64,000 nt of DNA from Antennarius striatus. Taxonomy: Eukaryota; Chordata; Actinopteri; Lophiiformes; Antennariidae. Positions 37,201 to 49,555 of this stretch are shown here, one piece after another. The translations under genes and the position numbers were made by a program. The notes beneath the pieces are model-generated. The model was not told the origin of the DNA and ran no database searches. It saw nothing but the letters and a program-made list of their open reading frames with translations. Every line of letters starts with the position of its first letter. The stretch's first letter is position 1. The stretch lies in assembly GCF_040054535.1 (NCBI RefSeq), contig NC_090784.1, positions 13,369,501 to 13,433,500 on the forward strand, read 5' to 3'.

Positions 37201-39197
37201 GCACTCGCTCTCCAGCCAGCAGATCCTATGAACTATTACACGGTGTTTCATCACATTGCCCATCTGCTGCCACACGACTGCATCATTGTCAGCGAGGGTG
37301 CAAACACAATGGACATAGGACGTACTATGTTAAACAACTACCTACCTCGACACAGGCAAGGCATTTTCACTGAAGTGGCGCTAAGTGACTTCATGAATTG
37401 GTCCAGGAATTTTTCATGATTGTAATTCTAACTTTGCAGGCTGGATGCTGGTACATTTGGAACAATGGGGGTAGGCCTTGGTTTTGCGATAGCAGCAGCC
37501 ACCGTGGAGAAGAGCAAGAGTGATAAACGTCAGAGGGTCGTGTGCGTGGAGGGAGATAGCGCCTTTGGATTTTCTGGCATGGAGGTTGAAACCATGTGCA
37601 GGTATGTTTTATAGAATATATACACTTGAACCTCATATTGTTTAATAACACATTGTCTCTGTTTTGAACAGGTATAACCTACCAGTGGTCATCATTGTGG
37701 TCAATAACAATGGTATATACAGTGGAATGGATCTTAAGACATGGCAAGAAATGGCAAAAATGGGTGATCTGACTGCCGTGTGAGTCTTGCAAATCAACAT
37801 TCACTGCAATGGTCTTCTGATCACAAGCCATGATGTAAATAAACCTGCCTTGCATTGTCATGTTCGTTGTCAGAGCCCCACCCGTGTCCCTCCTGCCTGA
37901 GGCACGTTATGATGAAGTCATGACGGCGTTTGGAGGTCGAGGGTTCCTGGTGAGGACGGTGGAGGAGCTGCATAGCGCTCTGCAGCTTAGCCTGAGTGAC
38001 TGGGAGAGACCAAGTCTGTTAAATGTGCTGATTGACCCCTTCTCTGACAGAAAGCAGCAGGTAACTGTCACCCGTCAGGAACATGTGTTAAAGGTCAAGA
38101 TCTCGGTTTAGGTAAATTGCTTCTTCAATTTATGTGATGGTTTCAGTTTTTTTGATGCCACACATCCTCTACTGGTTGAAGATGTAAGTGATACTGCAAC
38201 ACCTGTTTCCTGATCCCTAAACTATTGTAGTATATCACTGTTAGTTTTTCTCCGACTTGATCGATTTTCCGTTCTGGCGAGGATCTGAGTTCATTCAGCA
38301 AACGCCATGATTTGTCTGGCCGTTGAGTCACATGGAGCCATGGGACTTCCAGAGGATAAGTGTTGGGCTTTTTCATTAATAGAAAGGCTTAAGCCCCTAA
38401 TATGCAAAATGTGCAGGCTTCCCAAATTAGCAATTTATGCAGACGTTTTGCAGATTAAAAGTTAGAAAATGTCATAGCCCATAACGTTTCAGGTCTCAAG
38501 TCTCTTCTGACATTTATGGCCCAGTGACCTTGCAGCTATAGGGTAATGAGCATGAGCATAAAGTCAAATGTTTGATTTTTACCTAGCATCACCCAAGAAT
38601 GTGAACAGAGAGGAGATGAACAATTACTTGACTGACCTTGACAGTAAGGTCAGGCCCGATAAAAAGCTGCAGTTTCAGCTAATGATTAGTGAACGACAAC
38701 AAACAGCTTCGTGTTTACTTGACTCTAGTTTCATCCTTCCAGGGCTGCATGACTGTCATGCCTCCCTGAACAGTAATCCACACACTCCAGGTGCACCACA
38801 GAACTGTTGTATTCCACTCACAATCCCTACAACATGACCTTTCTATTTCAGAGTCCCCATAATTAGAAAGCAAGGCCCTGTGTGTTTATGTTGAATGTAT
38901 CCATGCAACCATTGGTTGGTTGTTTCAAGGTTGTATTGAGGGCTGTATCCATGGTGCTGCTCCCCAGAAAGTCTTGTTGAAGGCGCCCCGTCCTTATTGT
39001 TTGCCCCCTGACTGTTATCCACATTCAAGTTTATAGCTTGGTCAAATCAATTGATGAGAATTGATAATGTCTATTTTGTGTGGCTCAACCTTTTCAATGA
39101 GTGTGAAATAAAACAGACAAAAGACCTGCATCATCTCATGTTCTTTTGTTCTCTGTATTTGCAGGAGTTTCCTTGGCTGACGCGCTCCAACTTATAG
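34212..39197 (+). CDS. hacl1: HACL1, peroxisomal 2-hydroxyacyl-CoA lyase 1 (17 exons)
   Basis: Exons: 34212-34262, 34456-34560, 34655-34695, 34776-34856, 34949-35021, 35097-35174, 35295-35389, 35466-35578, 35713-35848, 36090-36195, 36348-36431, 36565-36666, 37201-37355, 37440-37601, 37672-37779, 37874-38060, 39165-39197. The product is 569 aa (human about 578). The enzyme is ThDP-dependent and cleaves 2-hydroxyacyl-CoA, in alpha-oxidation of 3-methyl-branched and 2-hydroxy fatty acids, to formyl-CoA and an aldehyde. Visible marks are [14 protein letters not shown] at the N-terminus, the catalytic-type Glu in MRNEQA (about residue 50), a central domain [17 protein letters not shown], and the ThDP/Mg motif from GDSAFGF to VVNNNGIY (about residues 444-471). 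The tiny last exon encodes the C-terminus TRSNL, a PTS1-like peroxisomal signal (human ends SNM). Intron 13 has a GC donor. Polyadenylation signal AATAAA is at 39,446. Confidence 0.96.
36701..37057 (-). mobile_element. pogo/Tigger-like MITE, copy 2 (hacl1 intron 12)
   Basis: It starts CAGTAATCCCTCGTTTATTC after TA and ends ACGAGGAATTACTG. It is the reverse orientation of copies 1 and 3: its left part matches the reverse complement of the right part of copy 1 (AGATGCATG, AAGGTGGTTAAG). The right flank reads TC, so the TA duplication is decayed or the border is slightly off. Confidence 0.8.
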
Positions 39198-39460
39198 ACT
39201 CAAAGAGGGAACTTTTACCTCGTCTGTCAAACATCATCAGAACACATGATGTCCTCAAGAGTCAAAAAACTTTCTAAATATAGAGATGCTTTTTTAAATG
39301 ATCATTTCCATGAAATAGCTAAAAATTTTGTATTAATTTTTACTATGAAATACAGAACCTTTTAAATGTAATATTAATGATTTTGATGTAAATGCTTTCT
39401 TTTTACATGGTAGTTCTAATTATTGTGATAATAAGATGCTGTTGCAATAAACTAAAATTC
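39198..39460 (+). other. hacl1: hacl1 3' UTR
   Basis: Short AT-rich UTR after TAG at 39,195-39,197. The signal AATAAA at 39,446-39,451 suggests cleavage near 39,465. No other structure seen. Confidence 0.65.
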
Positions 39461-40374
39461 TGGGGAAAATGAAAGAGTAATTTTTTGGTCACGTCGATGC
39501 TTAAAAATGGTTCTGTCCTGATTCTGCAAATGCATAAGTTTTCACCCTACAGTGACATCTTGTCAGAAATATTTTACACCAGTAAATAGAGGATTTCTAC
39601 TAATACCTTGTACCATAAACACTGAGCTTTTTTAATTTTTGTAGAGTGAATCTTGAGAAAAAGAGCAAGTGCACAGTGATCAGTTTTTATTGGAGTAATA
39701 TTTATGTGTTCATTTATATCATGTTGTGTAGATGCATAATGTCCCACACACCTACTAAATGAGATTTCTTAACTCGTGCTTGAGTAGTCCAGGTTAAAAC
39801 GATGTGAGTGATGCTGTCTCCTTTACCATTTTTACAATGCTCCTCTTCCCCTGAGAGCCTCCTTTGAAATGCAGACATCCAATTTGTAGGACAATAATGC
39901 CAATCTGGTGTGGACCAAATGGACATCACAATCTACAAGGGATGGACAGTGTGCAGCATGAAATACATGTTCTAATAATAATTATAGAGTAACAAGACTG
40001 GTAAAGTGGCCCCAGGGGGCATTAATCACACGTTTGTGCAGAATGCAGTTTGAGAGTCTTGCAGAAAAAACAACTGTGGGCAGGTCATGATATCCCCCCC
40101 CCCCCTCGAGAGTAGTGGAAACAACAAAAGATACCCCCCTCTGTAGTAGAGATCTAATATTGGCACTCAAAGCAGCTGGTGGGCTGCCTCCTGTAATTTT
40201 AGCGCACACTGATGCAGAGGAAAGATTTAATGGGCATTGGTCAGCATACCCTCTTCTGAGGGCGTAGAGGAGGCAGAGGAGCACAAGCAGGGAGGGAGGG
40301 GGGCAGAGGGAGAGAGAAAGACAGAGTGTGAGGGCTTCTGTGGCTCAGAAATCAAGTCAACTACCTGAAGCAGA
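39461..40374. other. hacl1-colq intergenic region
   Basis: About 900 bp. It holds short C runs (about 40,087-40,106) and a purine-rich GGGAGGG/GAGAGA stretch at 40,290-40,325 just upstream of the colq start. That stretch may belong to the colq promoter or 5' UTR. No TATA box at a convincing distance and no gene were seen. Confidence 0.5.
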
Positions 40375-43300
40375 ATGAGTCCTCTAACACTCGGACTGTA
40401 TCTTCCTCTGTGGTTTTGGTACGGTTTGGCCCAGTCCTCCTTTCTGGACAGCATTATTTCATTACCAGCAGGTGAGGATATTGTGTGTGTCCTGTGTTAT
40501 GTATACACTACAATGTTTGCACAGATAATGAGAGAGGTGGCTTGTAAATGCATGCACACTAAGTGATAAGATTTAGAGTTCCTATTGAGCTGCTTGTAAA
40601 GTATCCTTGTTTTTGTTTTCTTGTTGCCTACGAGTTACATTGGAAGTGTCTCTATAAATAGCAAGACCCAGTCCTCAAGTGAGAGGAACAGGCTCTTGAT
40701 GCCTGAGTCCAGCCCCAGGAACTGATTTGATAGTTTGCACCTGTTTAGCTGTTACTTGCGCTGCTTTTGCATGGTCTATCATCTCTGATCTGTCTGGAGT
40801 TAACCTCACGTATGGGATAGCTGTTGGCAAAAAAAAAGCCAAATTATATCAACCTCGGTAGTCTTTGCATGCAAATGATCTTTGAGGTTAAGCATCGTTC
40901 GACTATAACCATCAGGATTCACACTCAGCTATTGTAGAAGCTCAGACTTTAGCACACACTCCTCTGACTCTTCTAATATTTACATCTGGAGTCACTGCCT
41001 GTGAGTCTGACTGCATGCACACCTCCACCAGCGCTCACATCCCAGGAGCCGCAGAAGAGATTCGGCCCATGCTGTTTGCTGAGTCCACCGCCACCCCCAC
41101 TGTTTCCTCCACCCCCCTCATTTTGGCGCCGCCACGCTCATGTGAGTCAAAGTCATGTGACTTTTTATTGTGGAATATCTATTGATATGTCCTTGGGTGA
41201 TATCCAAATCACTCTTGCTTACTGTCTGCTGACCCCTGAATCACAGTTGAAATCTTCAGATGGTGGAACGTGATTTTGTTGTGAGACTTGTTCAGAACAG
41301 AATTTCATCCATAAAATGTTTAATAAGCATTAGGTGTCATTTTTTGATTGACTCAAATTAATTCTTTGTCCATCACTTTATAGAATGAAGACTTTTCAGA
41401 TCATCATGGTGATTCAGAGTCAGGTAATGAGGACAAAGTTTCTTCCTGTGTCCGAGGGCCCCGTGGGCCTGCTGGCCCCCCTGGTATTGAGGTAGGATGT
41501 TGACTCTTACCAGACGTCATGTTTATCTCACCATTCATACACTTTGGATTCATTATCAAACCATTACAACAAAATCACAGACACACCGTGTCTTGTGTTT
41601 GGGGCATGCTTCGGATTACGGTGTTCAGAGTCCTACTCTGAATTTCCCCATCTCCTTTCCAACTTTAGAGATCCTTCAGAGCGGTAGATGGGGTTTTCTA
41701 TGGCCCTTGCAACACAGCAGCCCATTAACACTCTACATTTAGCTCGGACACAAATAGCCTTTTTCCACTGCCTGACACTGTGCCACACATCATTCTCAGA
41801 AGCTGTTCGAAGAGCTGTCTGCCTGGAAAGAGTCCTGGGCTGCGTAAATTCCATGGATTATTACCCCAACCACGTGTTTGTGTATCATTGTGATGAAAGT
41901 TATTAAGACGTTTTTTCTTCAGTAGTTGCTCATGAGTGCGACCTCCTCTGTTAGTTCAGCATTTCATCCGTAAAAAGTCGATCTTGTCCACCTGCAGCAG
42001 CATCTTGGTTTAAATCAAGAGACCCACAAGGCACTTTTTAAATCAATAGTGGTCGCTCAGCCTTTAGTTAATTGAAACAGCAGTAATGGGCTCCCAGAAG
42101 CTGATGCAACTTTGTGGGGGATTCTACTGACAAACTAATTAAGCTAATTCAATTTTATAGATATCTGAATGTTATTTGAGCCAGAGTCATATATTTATTT
42201 TATTTTCACCAGGGTCCACCTGGATTGCCCGGGATAGAGGGACCTAAGGGAGAAAAGGTAAGCAGCTAAGTTTATTAGTTTAGTTTATGATTTCCAGTTT
42301 ATTAGATATTTTGCAGATTAATTATTTTTTTGTAAGGTGTAGTCTAATTTATCAATTGCAAAAGATTGAAACATGCCTCCTAGATGTGTATTAAAGATCC
42401 GCTATCCTTGTCCCCTCCTCTGCATCCCGTTGTCAGGGAGAAATCGGAAGACCTGGGCTAAAGGTGAGTCCCCCATTAATCACTTCATTTTCTCCTAAGT
42501 GGATTTACTCAAAAATGAGATACACTGCCTCCGCCTACCTGATAGCTACTCAGAGCTCCGCCTCTGCCTGTTTGTGTGCATCAAGACATTGTGAGCAAGT
42601 ACAACCTTGACAGGAGACAGCAAAACCTCACTGGCAGGATGCAATGGATGAAGAGCTGCTGAGGCTGGCTGTTTTGATGGCAGGAATTATCATGCAGCTC
42701 ATAGAAGCATGTTGTCCTTCATCTGACATTCTAAAAGTCACTCATCGTCATGTCTGCCTTTAAGATAACCTTCTTTCTCCAATAGGTTGAATTCAGGTGT
42801 GTGCAAAAATTAGGATGCAAAGGTTGCAGGAAGAAAAGACTTAACCCCCTTAAATGATCGGTCTCAGAAATGGCCTCAAAGAGTCTCAACTGCCTGTTAG
42901 CCTGACTGAGCAGCTTTGCAGCACTGCAGGGCAATTTAGCTTAGTGCTTCAGCCAGGTCATAAATCATTTTATTTCCCACAAGCATGGACTCCTGTTCTA
43001 TATACAGCCCATCATTTAATTAAAGAGAGCAAAGTGACAGGGCTCATTAAAGTCATTCTCCGTCTACATGTGCAGCAGTCTCTGATAAATACTGTAGCGA
43101 GCAGGCTGTCAGCTCAAGCAGCAAATCCTGCACTTACATTTCTTTTCTTTTTTTTTTACCTGCCAAGCAAACCAGGAGAGGAGGCATTGATTTCATTAAG
43201 CTTAACTACTTCATCAGCTGTGTTGTTAATTAGCCTCTTAGAAGATATTTCTAAATCTGACATTTCCTGTTAGGGTCGGACAGGTCCTCCTGGACTTCCT

Positions 43301-46300
43301 GGAAAGCAGGGACCAGCTGGGTGGCCAGGACCAAGTGGGCCCAAAGTGAGTAAGTCAGACCTCATCATGCAGATGATCCTAAGTAGTGAGGTTGGGTGTG
43401 GTGGGTACAGTATGTGCCACTATTACAATGAAATACTCTGGTATGTAACATGCAAAAATGTCATCACCAGAAATTTCTTTATAAAATAAATGACCCTACA
43501 GTCTTTATTTTACAAGTGGTAGGGTGATCTTTTGAAATAGTGCCAGTCAACCTCTATCTGATTCTGAATATTTTCTGCTTGTCAGGGGGATAAAGGTGAC
43601 TCAGGACTGATGGGTTTACCTGGAGCCAGAGGACCAATTGGGCCACGGGTATGATCTACACCACATGTGTCAAACTCAAGGCCCGGGGGCCAAACGTGGC
43701 CCGCCACATCATTTTATGTGGTCCACGAGATCATAAAAGGTCAGAGTGTCTAAAAATAAATAGGTCAAATGTGTGCTTTGACCAAAAACTAGGTTTCCCA
43801 CAATGCAGTAATTAAGCCCATTTTAACTCTGACGACAACATTTTGAACAAAGTTAATGTTCTGTCTTGTGTTTGATTTTATTTTTCTTTATCCACTTGCA
43901 TAGTTTGATCCGTGATTGGTGGAGTTTTATGGGTTTCATAACCTGACAAATTAAAAGGATTTATGGTAAAATAGAGAAACATTTTTCCATAAATCATTTC
44001 TGTGCAAATATAATGTTTGTAACTTGAATAAGTAATAAATTCAGTTATTTAACATTAAAGAGTAGTTAAATTTAGATTACATTACATTGAGTTACATTTA
44101 GTTACATTTATGTTACATCTGGCCCTTTGTCATCAGCCTTTATGCTGATGTGGCCCTCGGTGAAAATGAGTTTGACACTCCTGATCTACACTGTCTATTA
44201 TACTGACCTGGAATGATCTTGACTTCAAACTACCTTATTTCACTTTATATGTTGTTTTTTCTTTAATTCTAGGGTTTACCTGGATATAAAGGGGAGAAGG
44301 TATCCGAGAGTTTCAGTAATTTTTGCTCAGTAGAATAAACATTAATAGTGATTGGTCTGTCTTTTGTTTTGTTTGTTTATGTGTGTGTGATCTGCTCCAT
44401 CAGGGCTATCGAGGTGATCGTGGTGAGAGTGGAATGAAAGGCGACAAGGTTAGCAGTTTATCAGTGAGGTTGTTGCAAAACAAAAGCAGTTGTAGTAGTG
44501 TTACAGTGCACGTTTGGAATACAGATCATGACTGACTTGTCTTTATCCACAGGGCGCGATGGGATTCCCTGGAATGCTTGGACAAAAAGTGAGAAATGCA
44601 TTGAAACCAGAAGCAGATTTTGAATTAGTGTTACCCTTATATACATTATCAAATCTGATTAAATTGAATATCAATTTGTTGTGCAGGGTGAAATGGGTCC
44701 AAAAGGAGAACCTGGAATCTCAGGAAACAGAGGGCCCACTGGCCGACCAGGCAAGAGAGGCAAACAGGTGAGGAGTTTGTGGGACACCATGCAGAATAAT
44801 GTGCAAAAAAATAAGTCATCACTTTGGATACGATTTAATTGTGTTTCAGGGAGGGAAAGGAGACCCAGGAAGTATTGGGCCCATGGGTCCTGCAGGCCCC
44901 CAGGGCCCGGCAGGCCGCCCTGGGCCCCCCGGCTCACCTGCCACAGGTGAGAACCTTTTCCAGAAATCGCTTAAAGATTTTTGATTTAAAAACAGACATG
45001 GTGCTCGGTTTGAATTTCTCAACTGAAGTGACTCTTCAGTCCCTTTGTTGTCTGCGAGTGTGTAAGAGTCTGTGCTTCAGTGTCAGGATTAGTTAACAGC
45101 CCTGTCAGCAAAAGAAAGCACACTTAAGACCAGTGTAAGTTAGTCTTATTTAGCACCAGAGAAATCTAATCTCCTGAGGTGAAACAGGAAGCTGTCATCA
45201 CGACATCATGTGGCTAAAATGGATTCGCAGATGGCGTCTCTATGATCACTTTCTCTGGTATCATTTCAGCAGACAATCAATGTTACCTTGGCGATTAAAT
45301 TAATTTTGTGGTGTGCTTCTTCGTAGAAGACAGAATTATACTACATATCGTGATGTTTTGTACTAATATCAGCTGCTGTAGTCAGTCCTCTCAACCACGC
45401 TGCACCGTAAGCCTGAATTATTGTGTTCCTCTGCATTAAATGCCTTTAGGGCTGTACATGGTCGGAACAAAGGGTGCCCGTGGTCCACCAGGACCTCCTG
45501 GAAAATGTAACTGTGGGTCTCTCAGTTCTTCATTTTACGATTATCCTTCCAGGGGAAATTACCTCAAAGTACCAGCGGTGAGCAATCACGTAGCGTTTTC
45601 TAATACAAAATGTTATGTACTGTATTTTTTATTCCCAAAGACCTGATTTTTAGTCTGGATGTGCATCGTTTCAAGTTTCCAATATTATATAATGAGATGA
45701 TATTGTTAAATAACTTTTTAAGCTAATTGTTCATAGACAAGTTTTTTTAATAGATAGCACATCTACTGGGAAGATGTAATTCAAAAAGGTACTAAATATT
45801 GCACACAAATCTTCATTCTAACTTTTGTTCAGATATTCGTTGTGAGCAATGAGGAAGAATTGGAGCGCCTTCACACGGACAATGCTCTTGCATTCCGCAA
45901 AGACCAGAAATCTCTTTATTTCAAAGACATTGATGGCTGGCTACCGATCCAGGTAGCATTGCATGTCTTGAAAATTACTTGTATTGTTCTTATTTCACAC
46001 TTTTTTTTTTTACACGCATTTCCCTGTGTTCAAGTTTCTAAATCTCTGTGAAAGACTTTTCCATTCCAGCTGACACCCTTCCAGTCCATGGAAAATGCAC
46101 CCGATGATGAAGGTTACTGTGGTGATGGGATAGTGCAAATTTCCAGCGGAGAGCAGTGTGATGACAGAAACCGAGTTGTTACTGATGGCTGTGTCAGTAA
46201 GTCATGCATTCACATCTATTAAAGCTCTTAGTTGTATTTCGCTGTTCAGATATGATGTGACCCCTCCACGCCCATGTTCTCCTCTTACCACAGAGTGTAA

Positions 46301-46569
46301 ACACGCCTACTGTGGAGATGGATACCGCTATGAGGGTGCAGAGGAGTGTGATGGAAAGGATTTTGGATACCAGACGTGTAATTCATACCTTCCAGGGTAA
46401 GAACAGCGTGCATTATGTATTTTGGAAATCATTGTGCCTGTTTGTGTGTTGCTCACAATCCAAACGGACTGAGAGGTATGTTTCTCTTCTCACTTTCAGG
46501 TCATATGGTCACCTAAAGTGCACACGACACTGTGCTATTGACTCCACTAATTGCAAGTACTTCACTTGA
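40375..46569 (+). CDS. colq: COLQ, collagen-like tail subunit of asymmetric acetylcholinesterase (17 exons)
   Basis: Exons: 40375-40471, 41032-41141, 41384-41491, 42213-42257, 42437-42463, 43274-43345, 43586-43648, 44273-44299, 44404-44448, 44553-44588, 44687-44767, 44850-44946, 45450-45577, 45833-45952, 46070-46196, 46294-46396, 46500-46569. The product is 451 aa (human 455). It anchors AChE tetramers in the neuromuscular basal lamina. In order it has a signal peptide (about 1-22), then the proline-rich attachment domain [19 protein letters not shown] (residues 46-64), then Gly-X-Y collagen repeats (about 93-287). The collagen exons are multiples of 9 nt or close to it. A C-terminal Cys-rich domain follows, with YCGDG repeats, ending CKYFT. 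The second heparin-binding site, GKRGKQ, is kept. The first reads GLKGRTG and is weaker than the basic human site. Exon 2 was placed by PRAD identity and phase. Confidence 0.95.
43662..44183 (-). mobile_element. hAT (Charlie-like) MITE, copy 2, colq intron 7
   Basis: It starts CACATGTGTCAAACTCAAGG and ends GAGTTTGACACTCCTG. The 8-bp flanks ATCTACAC (43,654-43,661 and 44,184-44,191) are identical, a perfect target-site duplication. Its interior is the reverse complement of the element at 27,281-27,806. It begins 13 bp after the exon 7 donor and has no transposase. Confidence 0.92.
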
Positions 46570-48315
46570 GGAGAAAGCAGGAAGGGGCAGCAGGATTCTC
46601 TGTGTGTTGTGTGCGTGACACATTTACAGGAATATTTTCATTCAAAAATATGAAATGCTCCATGGAAGAGACTCTGAAAATAGAGGCGGCCAATGATTTT
46701 ATGATAACAGAAAAAACAACACACACACGCTCACATGTATATGTATAAAACTGGTCTGTATTGCTGCTGAGATGCCACGTAGCTCCCTAAATGGAGTAAC
46801 CTTCACCTCAGTGAAAACCTTTACCTACACCCAGGAGAACTTCACTCTGTCTTAAGAAGCAGGACTTAAGACCGGCCTCTTCACCATGCCCCCGCTGGAC
46901 CAGCGTGAGCCTCAGGAGACTTCATTCGCTGTTAGTGAGAGAAGTTGCTAAGGAGCAGCAATCCGGCTGGAGGCAAATTAATCTTGACCCAATTACTGTT
47001 GAGAAAAGGAGGCAGTGTGACATCCAGAGCCATGGCCTCAGGTACTCTAATGCAGTGTGAATGGCAGCGCACAGCATTTGCATGAAACACAGATTATGCA
47101 GACTCTTTAATTTCTGTCACTGTTCAAGTTTACTTATTTTCACCAATGAAAGTTCACACTGTAGTCATGAAGGGAGCTTAGGAAGTTATGTCATATTTAG
47201 TAAAGCCTAAAAGCCTAAAAACAAAGCGTCTGATCAGATCAACATGGATACCTAGGGAAGGTGGCGAGTAGTGCATGGATTGTGCACATAAAAGATTTAG
47301 TAAGACTGTTATACCAGGAGGCTGCTGCTTCAGAAGCCCAAATGGCGTGTGTTGGTGCTGGACATGGTTTCATAGATCCTTAAGTTTCTCAGGAACAAGC
47401 AGGTAATGTAGCTCCTGGCAGCACCTTTCACAGGCCTCCTCCACTACGCCCTTTGTAAATTAAATGGCAGTGACTGTATGCAAAAGCACATAGGAAACTA
47501 TGAAAAAAAAAAAAAGAAGCTATCTTCAAAGTATCCGAGAGACATGGTCCTCAAGTTTCTTCCCTGTGCTTCAGTTAGTAATGAAGTATGTGAAGGCTTA
47601 AAACTGTTATGATCTTAATTCTGTCACTGCACATGGAATAGTGTGTTAGCTGCTAAAGGAGGAGACATTTCAATTCCAGTCTGTTCTATGGTCATTACTG
47701 TATTTACTCTATTACCTCTTTATCCAGCCTTTCTGTCTTATATAAACGTACAGCTAAAGTGAAACTCAACAGTAAACTTAATGTAGATGTAGTCTTTGCT
47801 GATATAAGCTGACCATGAGTCGCAGTGCCAAGGCAGAGCTCTCCTCAGCCATCCTCGTATGTAGTCAGGCGCATAAAAGTGATTCTTCTGTGAAATTGAC
47901 TGAGATAAAGACTGTTACTGTCGTTGTCTCCGCATGCTTGTGAGTCCATACCGATGAGTGTTAAATGCTTCCTTTTTGTCAAATGTTGTTCTGTAGCTCA
48001 CCACGTCGATCAGCATAGATGTCTTAAAGATATCAGTGTAGCTACGTACTGTATGTATATGACGGTGATGAAATGTGCCATGTTGAAAAACTAAGTTGAA
48101 TGTCCATGTGGCCTGCTGTGCTGTATCCTGTACCGTTTATGCACAGCAATCCCAAAGCATAGCGTGCATGTGATGAGGTGCTGTAAGGCTTGGTGAATTA
48201 TAGTATGCACTGTGTCTGGGACAGTGGGAGCTGATTTTGTTTCATTTATCTGATATAATTTATACATCAGCTGTAGATCAATTTATAAAGACATTAAAAA
48301 TAAAAGTGGATTTTA
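46570..48315 (+). other. colq: colq 3' UTR (probable)
   Basis: About 1.75 kb follows the stop at 46,567-46,569 without coding features. The first convincing polyadenylation signal is AATAAA at 48,299-48,304. Small repeats (ACAC at about 46,716, an A run at 47,502) are present. Its extent is inferred from the signal alone, so an earlier end is possible. Confidence 0.5.
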
Positions 48316-49555
48316 AATGATGCAAAGCTTTTCACTCTTTTTTCTGAATCACACACGTAAACAAGTCAAGGGGTTTGTCCGATTTGTTCTAATCTCTATC
48401 TGTTGTGGGAATGTGAAGACAGTGATTTGATACTGTGCAGAGAGTAAACAGGCGCTGATGGAGATGCTATTGATGTTCTGTCAGAGCACTTGCAAACAAA
48501 AAAAAAAGGGGGTAAAAATGATGCTGTCAGCAGATCTTTGCAAAGCGCTGTGTTCTTCTAAACAGGAAACAGACCACGCAGTGAAGTATCTCTGTTTTCT
48601 CAGACATGACAATTGGTTTTTGGCTGTTGGTTCTGTCTTGATGAAATCCACTTGGAGCTGAGTCTGTGCCTGGAGATGCCCGGAGATCAACACAGTGATT
48701 CAGGCTGAGACATGGGCAGCCAGCCAGTATTCCAGCATTATGTTTGAGGGTGGACTTGACCATCTAACTCATTAGTGTGCTGTATTTCCCCGTCTAAATG
48801 ACATCAGGACAATTTGTCTGCTGAGATGCCCGAGTAAAAGCTTACTTTGGCATATTTATTCCATCAGGTGCATTCCCCCGACCAAGCCAATCAGATTTGG
48901 ACCACAGTTGTCTCAGTGCAGCACTGAATGTCAGTAAAGATGCAGAGGCCAACCTGATTCACTGCTCTGTAATGAAAAGCTGTGCTGTACATGCACAAGA
49001 ATCAAGTGAAGTTTCATTTCTGTAGGGTTTAAAACCTGCTGTACACACTGATTTATAGCCAGTGGCTGATTGTAGTTGGTCAATTTTTACTCTACTGAAC
49101 ATGAGTAAAAATCACATCATATGTTCCTGGTAATATATGACGAGAAAGGATCAACTTTTTTTTCAGAATACACACCTCCAACTTTTTCATGAATAGTAGT
49201 TACAGACAATGGATTGGTTCATGGATGGATGGATGGAACTTTGATAAAACAAAAGTTCCAAAATGCTTTAAATAAAATGGATTAAACATCAAAATAACTA
49301 CTAAAATTAAATATCAGTTATGAAATTTGCTAAATAAAATTGAATGCCTGAATTATTAAAAGCTTTGTTAGAGACAAACACTTTTGGAGTCGTTTTTGTC
49401 AAGTTGTCAATTCAGGCAGTAGACTTTCATCATATCCTCCAGCCATATGTAAGAAGCAGGTATTTTGATCACAGGTGAATATTTAACAAGGATGAAGATT
49501 GAGAAACCTGACCAGTTTTATATACAAATCACTATATTTGATTTCAATACATTTT
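48316..49555. other. Intergenic stretch between convergent colq and plekha8
   Basis: The two genes are transcribed toward each other. AT-rich, with GGAT repeats at about 49,221-49,236. I see no gene, RNA or mobile element here that I can support. Confidence 0.6.

Noticed and set aside
42854-43273. 139-codon plus-strand frame
   Set aside because: It runs through colq intron 5 up to the exon 6 acceptor. The residues show no Gly-X-Y pattern or other known domain.
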